Source: Daphnia carinata
Lineage: Eukaryota > Arthropoda > Branchiopoda > Diplostraca > Daphniidae
Direction: 5' to 3'
NCBI RefSeq assembly: GCF_022539665.2
Contig: NC_081334.1
Location: 4,992,424 to 5,056,423, forward strand
Length of the DNA: 64,000 nt
Positions 13,001-24,200 of this stretch are shown piece after piece (the first letter of the stretch is position 1; every line of letters starts with the position of its first letter). The position numbers and the translations under genes were made by a program. The notes under the pieces were generated by a model that was not told the origin of the DNA, did no database searches, and saw only the letters and a program-made list of their open reading frames with translations.

Positions 13001-15711
13001 AAAGAAGAGGGGCGGGCCCTGACCGATCCGTAAGGCGACGAAGCGCCGGCCTTTTTTTTTTTATTATTATTTTCGTAATCAAAAAACACGTCGTGACTTG
13101 GAGAGTGTGCGAGCTCAACGTCTTGTCAAGAATTGTTTTTTTTTTTTTTGTTGTTGTTGTTAGATATGATGAAATGGTGCAGGGGATTGCGTCTCAACCG
13201 GATAGTTTGAGATTTGTTAGGATTTCATCACAGGACGTCATTGTTGGTCAATTCACATGTCGACATTGACGACATAAAAGATTCTTTTTTTGTGTGTTTT
13301 TTTTTGTAGAATCACATCATTTTGGTAGGGAGAGTATGTTGTTTGTCTTCCATTTGAAAATCGACGCTAGTCCATATTCTTTTTCTGTTCGAACGAGGGG
13401 GGGGGGGGCAACTAGCGCTACCGGACATTCGATTGGCTGCGAGATAGCAATAAACATTTTTGAAAGAAAAAAAAAAGGAAAAGACTGGAAAACCCTAACA
13501 ACTAGGGGGCAATCTATCTGTCTAGCTTTTTTTTTTTCCACCCCGCTAAAAAGGAGGAAAACTTATTGTATTTCTTTCCTCCCTTGGAACATTCCCCAAG
13601 AAGAAGAAGAAGAAGAAGACCCGTCAGGTCACATTTGAACGGTCCCTGTTGTCTCGTTATTTTTCTACCTGACTTCACCTGGCTCCGTCCTAGCGTGGCT
13701 TTAACATCCTCGTCTTGTGTCTGTCCTGTGGTCCACCACCAACGACATCCTTGGCCGCTCCACCTTCTTTTTCTTTTTGGGCTCCCCATCAAATGGAAGG
13801 GGTCATTTGTCTTGTACCTTTGTGGCTTTTCGCTATTTTTTTTTTTTTTTTTCAAGACAATGTCATTCAACATTTTTCCGAGTCATTCAACTTTGACCTT
13901 TTTCAGAAGAGAAAAAAAAAAAAAAAAACAGGGTGAAAATCATTTCACAAAATAGGGGAGAACGTTTGGCTTTTCTCAAATGGTGGCTATTTAACGCGAT
14001 GATGTCACCGACATGCCGAAATTTCAAACGGGTCGTCTGCCGTGTCGAGACTTTCTAAGACGCGTTTTTTTTTTCTTTCGGAAAGCGACAAACGAGTCGA
14101 GTATTTTCGTCTTGTCATTGGATAGTTTAACCTGGATAGCGTATGTCTGCGACGTGTAGGTATCTCCCTCTCTTTGTGTAAGGAGAAAACGTGCGAAGAT
14201 GTTATTTGTTCACTTTTTGTTTATTTTATACACATACACGACATTAAATTCATCAATCATCTTTTGTTCTTTCGGTTTGCTTTCGACTATTTCCCACGTT
14301 TTATTTGATTGGTCCGAGGTGCCCAAACCCAGAAAATGTATTTTGTTTTTTTTTTTTTTCGGTTAGAACGTTTTCGAGTCGTGTAGTCGAAATAGCAGAG
14401 AAACACGTCACAAGTGTGCGCAAAAGGTGTCGGTCATAATAGTGAAGAGTACAACGAGAGTTACTTTGCGTGTGTGTGTGTAGGTGGAGGCAGAGAAAGG
14501 CTTGGCCCTGGAGATTATCTCTAAAAACAACACACAAACGTTGAAGATCTCTATAAGGTCACGCGGTTTTATTTTGTTCCTCTTCTTCCTTGAACGCTCG
14601 AGTAGAGATGATTGCACGATGTGTGGCGAGAGAAGGCAGCGATGAAATAAAACAGTCGAGGCACTTGCGTCTTGTCAGCCAGCCATCAGCAACGACCATC
14701 GTCGCAATCTTATCGTCTTCCAAGAGTTAAACGGCGAGAATCGCCATACGTTCGCGACTCGGTGAAAAAAAACAACAAGCCTCGACACATCAATAACAAC
14801 TGGCAAGTTTTGGTTAGATGAGACAAGGGGAGGCTAGTAGCCATTGATAATTCAAAAATATGTTTGAAAATAGCCCAAGATTGAGGTCATCAGTCTCGGT
14901 AGAAAGAGAAAAAGGAGGATAGAGGGACGTGAAAGGTGGAGCGTTGAGTGCAAGGCACATAGATTATTAGGTTAACAATAGAAAACCACCGTCACATCCA
15001 CTTCGAGCGCGCCATCGTTTCCAACCGTCGTCGTATAAAAAACATTTACTACTCCGCTACAACAATCCCCCCCTTGAAAAAAAAATTTAAATGCATTTTC
15101 CTACGTCTTTCCTTCTCGAGATTATTTGATAATTGCACTCGTGGCTCAAAGCCAAACAGCAGCAGCCTCCCGACGTGTGTAATACCACAACTAAAACAAG
15201 AAACACATAACCTTGCGACCTCGTGACAGCAGGCAAACGTGCCCTCAGCCGCTGTCACAAACTAAAAGAGATTACGTCGCTGGCCTAAAGTCGGAATACA
15301 AGATGAATCTTTCCCCCCCTCCCTTCTACGTCGAAGAAGAAACTAAAAAAGAAAAAAGATTCTCGTTCCTGTTTGTGATGTTCTTTTGTTTTCTGCTTGT
15401 GATGTGACCCCCAGACGCGCCCCATATAATACTAGGTACTTCTCCCCCCTTAGGACAAACCCTACCATTACCACCATCACCCCACCTTTCGTATCAAGAT
15501 GATGAAGAACCGGTCGTGGTGTGTAATCAGAGGAGAAGAAAAACAAAATCTCGAGCTCTTCAAATAAAAATAATAAAACAAGTTTTGTTATTTAGGTGAG
15601 TGTGCGGTTAACCGAGAGGAAAAGAAAAAAAGAAGAGCATCATCTAGAAGATTGGAAAGGCAGTAGAAGAGGAGGAGCTTAAAAAATATTGAGTTTTGCA
15701 TCGAGTTGTTG

Positions 15712-18089
15712 TTAAGTCACCGTTTCTCGCTCGTATATCTCCCTCGTCTGGATGCGCTGTGAGGTGGTGAGGGGTTGAGAACCGTTATCGACGACACCAC
15801 CGCCGACCCGGCTGTAACGTCCAAACCGGCGTAGGGGTAAGGCGATCAGGTAGAGGAGCACGCAGGCCCACGACGACCCCATTTTAATCCATACGGTAGG
15901 CCAGTTTTGATTGAAACTCGACAGGGTTGCTTGCTCCGGCCTGCCGCAAATGCAACGTTTTTTTAAGAAATGATAATCACGTTTCAAACGGTGACTTGAC
16001 ACGTTTTTATCAAAAGAAAAAGAAAGAGGGGAATGCTGATAAATACCTCAGCCATGCGGTTAGCGTCATCATGATGTACATGGAAGCCAGACAAAAAACG
16101 ACGTGAAAGAGGCTGTAATTGTAGACCGTGCCGTCGCGTTCGTTACGAAGAACTCGTTGTCCACCACCGTCACCCGTCTCCCCGCCACTCCCATCGTTCG
16201 TCGAATCACCTATCGCAACCAGGTAAATATCGACATTCGTGATCAACGTGCATTTTTGGTGATGATGAAATTTAAATAGTTTACCACGGTCGGCAGCTTT
16301 ACAACAGGGTGGAAGACACGATGACGATTTCTTTGTTCGTTCGGCGTTTCGGTCGGAGCCCCGCCGGTGGCCGGTCACGCCGAGCGCCACTGCACTGTCG
16401 GCCGACGTGCCTAAGCTGCAAAAGTCGGTAGTTGAATCGCAATAAGACGCCCAAATGAGTAGACACATTTATCAAATAGATGGAGAAAAGGACTGCTTCG
16501 ATACCTGGAGTAAACCACGGAGAAAAACATGATGACCACACCCACGTAAGGTAAGACAAACTCGTTGTAGTCGAATGCCGCACCTTCTGGTCCGCAATAG
16601 AACTTTTGATCCGATATGCCCCCATTCTCTGGTATTTCCTGTTTAGGCAACCAGTACAACGTCATTAGCAACGAGATGTTCGAGTATGCGTGCGTGCAGC
16701 CATTCGGCGTTGTTGTACCATCAAACTTTTGGATTGTGGCGGTTGAACAGACGATTCGGGAGAAGGGGTCGGCTCCCTTGGAATACTCGAAACAGCCGTC
16801 CACGTCAGGTAAGTAATATAAACTGAAATGATACTCGCTTGGAGCAAGGCAGAATGGGTTTCTTCTGTTGTAAAAATGGGAAAGATGAAAGCTGATGAAA
16901 CAACAGGAACATGCGCAACGAATTTACTTGGTCCACAACAGATGAGGGCGGATACGACTGACAAGAAAAGGCACAAGCCGGCGTTGATTCCGATGAAAAT
17001 CTTATTAGTCGTGCAGCCTTCCCAAGTTGTGAAGAAGCTGAACAGAGCCATGGTGCCGATGACGCTGATGGCGAAACACAATAACGTACACATGGAAGAC
17101 ACTGACGTCCCCCATAACAAAAAGAAAAAGACATGTAAGCAAAGAAATGATTTATAATCACACCCTTTTTTTTTCTTTTAAATTTCTCCCTGCCGAACAA
17201 AATGATTGATTATACAAATATTCTTTACTTACCTCCGTACCAGCAGACAGGATTCCCGCCTTCGGCTACTCTGTGATTGATTTTGTTGCCAAGGCTTCGC
17301 GCGAAGAAGACGAGGAGCCACAACTGAATGAGGACGAACGCCACTGCTCCTACGAGGGCTATGTACATCCAAACTGCAGAAACAAGCCAACAATTGTCAA
17401 AATTTGTTTTACAATTCAAAGTGATGTGAAGGGGAAATGAACCCAGACGCTGACGTATATGTTTACTAATGTTATTACAATACCTATTTGGAAATGAGCG
17501 ATTCGTTCACTGGGTAGGCAAAATACTCCGACTCCGATTCCAATCAACAAAAGGAACTTCCATAACCAAGCACCGTTGTGAAATCCAGCCCTAAAGCCTC
17601 GGCTAGTCTTGATACCAACAGTCACCAGCGACATGAGGAAGAAAAATCCAGACAAGGCGAAAGCAGTTCGATAGACGGCCATATATCCCACCAACAGTTG
17701 GCATTTCCCACCAATTTTCAGCAATTCGCAGGTGGCTTCAAAATGAGGTATCTGCAAAGCAATTTAAACCACAGATTTTGGGCCATTCCTTAAGAACAAA
17801 GAAAGCAGAATTTACATGGTCTTCTAGTATTTCTTCTATATGTGGGGTGAGGCTGACACACATGAAACCTGTTCCCAAAAGCAGCATCAGTGTGTACATT
17901 AGTCTAGTTGTTGTCGACTCAAAAGCCGTGGGGCAGCATCTGCAGCAGAACCTGCATCCAAGTCTCCCAAAACAACACTCAAGCTGTGAATTTAGATACG
18001 TAAATTAGTCAAATTTGTTGTCTGAAAATAAAAACAACAGCATCCAACACTAGACATACTTGCGAACTGCAGCACCCTCGTTTGGCCAT
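15712..18089 (-). CDS. SERINC: serine incorporator (SERINC/TMS1 family), complete
   Basis: Ten minus-strand exons join in frame: 18089-18060, 17983-17816, 17751-17484, 17373-17233, 17101-16928, 16864-16719, 16638-16505, 16415-16285, 16209-16047 and 15940-15712, giving 527 residues. Family marks include the Cys-rich start (CCFGRLGCRFCCRCCP, then STTTRLMYTLMLLLG), AVYRTAFALSGFFFLMSLV, RAGFHNGAWLWKFLLLIG, the loop WEGCTTNKIFIGIN, SVYITYLTWTAV and the end region SLFHVVFCLASMYIMMTLTAW and SSWACVLLYL. SERINCs are multi-pass membrane proteins with roles in lipid scrambling and phosphatidylserine or sphingolipid metabolism (family knowledge). The exon 6/7 join uses an 80-bp intron (16639-16718) containing a TGCTAATGAC branch-like sequence and avoids a frame conflict. 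The C-terminus continues about 30 residues past the last membrane segment, whereas the mammalian proteins I know end almost at once. Confidence 0.95.
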
Positions 18090-21000
18090 GATGTAACACT
18101 ATTTTTTGACCAGCGGGGAGTATCCCACTGTAACCTAATTGTTAACCACCAGTCCTACAAGAGTTGCTGGCTGAGAATGATGAAAGACAAAATGATGATG
18201 TGTGATGCTTGTTGTGCGTAGGTGGACAAGGAAATCCGGGTGCGGCTTGTTAATTAGTGTTTTCAAGACATTTGAACTCGGACAAACACACACACACTGA
18301 CAAAAAAAAGGGGACGGTTTAATTGATTCCCCACATACTCGTTTGCCTTCGTCACAAGGGCCGGGACAACTGCCTACAGCTGTTTAACAGTCACCTCTTG
18401 GAGCTGTAGAAAATGACCCAGAATAAATGAAAAGAAATTAAAGTTTAAAAAAAATTACAAATTGAGAAATCGAGAAAAGGATATTACACAAAGAGCTTTC
18501 GACGTAAACAACCACAACCTTCAGAAGCAAACAAACACACGCAGACGACGCCTTAAAAATTCTGTTGGTCGCCTTTTGCCGTCGGCCTTAATAATGTCGA
18601 ATACCAAGCATACCCCAACATACCCCAGCTTGATCACAACGTCAAACCAAAAAGCAGCAGCGGTTTCTCAGGGCTCCCCTCCCCCCCCACTGACACAGCT
18701 TATTACAAACTCTTAAGACGTTCTATTATGTGGAATTTTTCAGTAACATCGAACTATGGGCTTCATCGAACCCGCCATAACGTCAAATGGTGGCAGGAAT
18801 TTGGTTTGACGTACGTCTTCTCGAAAATTTAGATATTTTAAATTATTAAAGTTTATTACATGTGTAACTCTGATCGTTTCCACAAAGTGAATAAACACAT
18901 TATATTACTTGACTTTGTACCTTGCAGTCAGGTACTTTCAATAAGACAGCGGGCTTTTAATAGCCGCACGAGTTCCTGCTGGGAGAGCGTTTAAATGCGT
19001 GTGGCTGCATAAGTTATCATTCCTCTGTGTGGAAAATGACGGTATTGTCTTCGAGAGGCTGATGTATCATTTGTTTTTCGCCTTGTGGCATGTTTGAGCT
19101 GAACTTTTTTCGAATTCCTTCTTTTGGAAAGACCCCATTCACGGCATTGTCCGTTATTTTTGGTCAAAGTTTCAGCCTTTCGATTTTCACTCGTCAGAAA
19201 AACTCAGTGATTCCCGCCTAAGGAACAAATCAATTTCCGTTTACTTGCTATTGGCCAACCCCACTGTCGTCATGTTGTGGAAAATCAAAGGATATAAGTA
19301 TGAAAAAACAAACATGCCTTTAAGTGTGGCTGAAAAAGTCATATTTGTCATTTTCGTGACATCATACATTTTAAATCGTTTAAAATAAGTTTTCTTTTCG
19401 TAGGTATTTCTAAAGTCTTTTCTTTCTGTTCCTAGATGGCGTTTAAAAATAACACCTGTGATCCGACCTTGGCAATCGTCTGCTAGGCTATTGCCAGGAA
19501 AACACTCCCACAGCTCTCCTGCAGTGGTTTCACTTTCAACGAAGTTAGTGGCGACCATAGGGATAGGAAAGTTGGCCGAATCTTGCTTAGTGCATTGGAC
19601 AAAAAAAGAAAAAAAAAGGGAAAGGCCTCCTGGGCTAGCCAAAGTTACATCGATGACCTAATCACTTTTGAAGACTCGTACTAGGTGAGTGGATTTCAAG
19701 TAGATGTAAAGAATAGAAAAAGAAGGGTGTTGAGCACCAAAGCATGCACCACGTGTTTCGTTGGCCATTATAGTCGTTGTTACTCATGGGCCTGAATGAT
19801 TTGGCATGATTGATTTCCCTTTTGTCTCATTTGTCGTGTGACGTATGTTGACCGTTGTTCGCTGCAATGAATTAGCTGCATTGATTACTGTGCTTTATCT
19901 TTATCTTTCCCCCTCGTTGGTCCCCAGTTAGGGCGCATATCGGCATTACGTCTAGGGAAGTCTGACTAGTCGATCCCAACCTTTGTGTACAATACTAGAT
20001 TGCTGACGAGACAGACGCCTGAAGAACATTTACTGCAATTTTTGCCTTAGAAATACTATCTGTAGTCTGAATTTTAAAAGGCCGAAAACAAAATTCTATT
20101 TTCTCCACTTCCGCCATTTTTCGTCGCCGATTTTTTTTGTGTTCTTTTCGCTCGACGTGACCTTGGAGGTATTCCGATTAAAATTCCACTTAGTGTTTCA
20201 CTCCGGAACACGAAATTTGCTGAATTATCGCCGCAGGTGTTTCTTTGTTAATGGTTGTAGAATTTATGGATTTATTGGCTACTTTTTTTTTTTTCTGAAA
20301 CAAAGTTGAAGTGTATCTCAAGGAGATCTTTTAGTACGCTTCAAAAGCGTCAAGTAAACTCGCAAAAGGCCTCGAGTTCTTCCTCAGTTATGCAGCATAT
20401 GTTCCTCTGATTTTGAAGAGATGAAAAAGTGTTATCGCAAGGTTACGGGGAAGGTTGCCTTTTTGTATGGGAAGAACAGTTTCCTTTGCTACAACGCGTG
20501 ATTCCGGGATGTATCCACCACATTTAAAAAAAGCTGTAGTCATGTAGCTGTAACGTGAAAACTTGTCCTTGAAAATATACTTTTAGTCCCACAATTCATT
20601 TCTAGTTCGTGCTAGAATTTCCATATAGTTCCATTCGCAACGACAACCAACTTCCTCGATTTTTGTTTTAAATTTTTGTCTAAAAATGTCATGACTGCTG
20701 CAGGTTTTTCATCCCTCCAACCAACACAACCGAAACGTGCGTGTGCGGTCTCTTAATGTATTTGTATCATAACCGGAAGGGGCAAAATATGCGATCCAGC
20801 GATGGGGATATCGTTCCAATACGATCGAGCACAAAGCCTCGCATGTTTTTTTTTTTTTGACGTGAACGTTCGACGAGCGTGAAAGGTGTGTGGTGGGGCG
20901 CTTGTTTTGAACAAAAGTAGGAGGAGCTATTTATTTGCACGCTAGGTTGCGTATTCTCCGGCTCCCGTCAACGCTAGGTTGTACGTGGTATTGATACTAA

Positions 21001-21235
21001 ACTTAACTTACGCGGTCCACCTGTAGTTGTTGGGTCTCAGTGAGTCTGTAGCTGTCCTTTCGAATTCAACTGTCTTGTTTTTGACCTACTGACAGAAAGC
21101 ATTTCGCTTTTCAATGTTTGTTTTCGCTTCGTCGATTGGGCGATCACGGTGGGGTGATGGATACCGAAAAGTGATGTTGATCTTCTTCGTTTTTCTGATT
21201 TTTCTGATTTTTTGTTTTGCAGCTACGCAGAAAAG
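18090..21235. other. intergenic region between divergent SERINC and CD36-1 genes
   Basis: This stretch should hold the SERINC 5' UTR and promoter (minus strand) and the 5' UTR of the first CD36 gene (plus strand). No coding exon was recognised. A TATTTAT sequence near 20930 and a TCAGTG initiator-like sequence near 21036 are weak candidates for the CD36-1 upstream promoter. The acceptor at 21221-21222 shows that at least one noncoding 5' exon lies upstream. Confidence 0.45.
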
Positions 21236-24200
21236 ATGGCGACGGAAATTCGCGACTTTAACGATGTCGTGAAGGAGACGTCGTCTTCCTCCACAACGGA
21301 CAGTCATATGCCCCTGATCGATGATCTGAGATCGGAAACAGCCACGACATCCAACCACGTTTACAGCCTGAACAATGACGATGAAGGAGGTAAATATAAT
21401 TTTAAAACTCTAATACGTATCGATGGGGCTCCAGTTTTGAATTAAAATTCTAGCACTTCCATTTGAACTATTTTCTTTTTGGTCAAGTTCTTGTGACGTG
21501 TCTTAAGAGACAGGTTTTTCGACTTTCAAAATCGCGCGCTTTCCTATCCCGCTTGTAAGGAGAAGCGTTAAGCTCGAAAAATGGAAAACGAACATGAGTG
21601 TCGACGTACTTTTTTTTCGGCCCCCTATTATGTGCTTAGCGTAAACCATAAAAACAATTGGCTTACGTGCATAGCCAAATATGGATCCATTTGGGTCAAG
21701 GAAACAAAAGGTCGCGCTCTTCTTAAGTCACTCCCTTCGATCCTGATTGCGAAAGTGATGCGAGTACGACATTGGAAAAACGAGCCGTCCATATATTTGC
21801 TAGCACACTAAATCTTTGAACCGACGATGACACATGTCTCTTTGGATTTTTAACAATGCTGCTACCAGTGAAAGGGAAATTTTGGCTTTTCCTTCGTATC
21901 ACACTGGAAAACAAGTTTGTAAAAGATCGCGCGCTATTTGAAACGTGCGCAGTTAAAAATAGCTACAATAGTCATCAATGAAAGGGGATTTCCTAAAACC
22001 TTAAACGATTATGGGTGACATTGTTTTCTTTCTCACGCGTTTTAAATTTTTATGAATTTTCTTTTCAATGCCAAAACGTTTAAAAGTGAAAATGAATTGC
22101 GAACAATATCGAAAATGGCACATTCGACGTGTAACCCATATTTGTTTTTGTTTTTTTTTAACTATCCTAAAAACAATCTCCAGCATCAAGCCATCATGCA
22201 TGTACCCTTCGGATACATGTCACCCGATTAGTTACTTGATTGATCTCGTACGTAAATTATTGCCAAAAATTATTCCAAAAGATATGACTGCAGGAACGGA
22301 GTTTAATATTTGTTGCGCATAGTAGAAAGAAACTGTACCACGATGTGTAGCAGTTAAAGGCGCATTGGTCATAATAATCCACATTTTGACTCTATCGTTT
22401 ATGGCATTAGTTCATTGTTGTACTGTATTACAAATTTTATTCCGCTCAAACGAGTTCAACCAGTTCATAATCAGGTTTTGCGTGCCCGACAGCTACCCGA
22501 TGTTTTGCGTATGCTGCCAACGTATCATTGATATTCATGGTTTTTTAAGACGAGAAAGGGTATGTAGACCCAATTCATTTTTTTTTTTGAATCAACCAGA
22601 CGTTGTTCGTATTTATCAGAAATGAAGCACTTCCACGAACTCCTTGCGTCCCACAACCGATAACTCTGCGTTCCCGAATTTCTTCTATGTTTTTTCAACG
22701 AAATGTGGCTGATGTTCATTTTTACCTTGACGATTTTTCCGTGATCACCAAACGAATCATTGAAGATGAACATGACGCATTTTAGGAATTTTTTTCCTTT
22801 ACGTGGCTGTGAAATTCTTGTCTGAAATGCACATCATGTTTCGTCGCAGATGACTCGGCGGAAAAGAAAACATGTTGTCACCGCAAAGTGTCGTGCCATA
22901 AAGTTATCGATGCACAGCAAACGGGTATCTATTTGTCATTAACTTGATAAGTTTCACTATCGAGAAATTCGATCGGTGCTTTCTGAGATCATGGGTGGGT
23001 GTTTCGGCGAAGAGGGCAGGGGGTATTGCTTTATGTTTTTGATCTTCCTGTTTCGATTGCGACGATGACTAAAACTCGACCACAAAGTTCATAATGAGTA
23101 CAGTTGAAAAGAGAGTCTTTAGTTCGTCCTTTGTGGGCAGTTTCACTCGTTTCTTTGAACCTTTCGGTTGTCACGTTCTTTTCTCTATTGTCGCACTAGT
23201 TGATTTCCGCACGTGGGTAAGCCTCTGTGTTTGTAATCTCTTTCATTTGGATCGATCTCCAACCCTTCTGCAACCTTTTACTTTTATATTTCTGCATTGA
23301 AATGAGGCCGGCCACGTTAAGACTTGAAATACTTTGCACTGAACAAAGCATCAGGTTGTTTTGTGTTTATGATTTATTTTTGTTGCCGAGATCCATTTAA
23401 ACGGTGGAATAGCAACAAGTCAACTCACTTTCACATTTCAAGTTCGTGGTCAGGTATCGTTTCATGACCGAAAGCATGCTCACCATAGTTCTGTCTAATC
23501 CAGTTGTATTCGAATGTTGCGCGGTAGCATCACGTTTAAGATTTCTCTTGTTGACCACCGTTGCTGTAGGCTATTGACCTTATACTAGAGATGAATTTTG
23601 ATTAGGAGGGTTTTAGTTTATTTTTGTTGATAAGATGAGAATTATTTATGGACATTCCGCAGTTTGGCGTTATGGCCAACTGTAATCATTTTCCCAATTC
23701 TAAATGCTTTTCTATGTATGATCCAAGGTCGGAAATTCGTAACTCAAGTCCTTGCTCATGCAGAAAAACAAGGTAGAAATTTTTAAAAAAATATTTAGTG
23801 GGGTTTTTCCTGTTGCATATGCGCCTCCCGTAATGACAGGCACAAAACGTTTCCACTTTTAACGCTATCGAGTTGTTATGTTTTGAGCGGCAAAGTGTCG
23901 TCCTTGGTGCTGTCAGTATTTTTCGTTGCTGCGAACAGAATTTGCATTTGGAATAGCGCTAAATAGTTGGTTATGGTTAAATTTTTCTTTGCCATTTAAA
24001 GCACGTTGCTAACGTAAAAGAAGCTACTGGGGGTGGGGGGCGTGTCACCATCGCGGGGAAAAGGAATTCCCCGAAAGAAAACATATTGACCCTCATCTGG
24101 CTGATCGTTTCATCTTCGTATTTCTTTTCTAAGAGAACGAAACCTTGAAAAGGGGAAATCCTATGATAGAATATACTGGAATTATGGGATAACGAGTCGG

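Larger units (their letters stand above)
3105..15711. other. gene-poor, homopolymer-rich intergenic block (12.6 kb)
   Basis: No convincing coding exon was found on either strand; the open frames are low-complexity translations of poly-T or poly-A. The block starts with the MAT1 3' UTR and ends with the SERINC 3' UTR (minus strand; TTTATT, i.e. AATAAA on the minus strand, near 14571 and 14220). Between these are dozens of T or A runs of 10-28 bases (for example 5177-5204), G runs at 4729-4743, about 6195-6208, 10412-10421 and 13397-13408, a C run near 10904-10913, and simple repeats TTC (about 10029-10060), TTTC (about 10663-10684), GT (about 11763-11808 and 12859-12879) and AAG (about 13599-13618). 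Enhancers or long noncoding RNAs cannot be excluded from sequence alone. Confidence 0.6.

Noticed and set aside
16665-16803. Frameshift in SERINC between exons 6 and 7
   Set aside because: An 80-bp intron with a good donor, branch-like TGCTAATGAC and acceptor explains the frame change.
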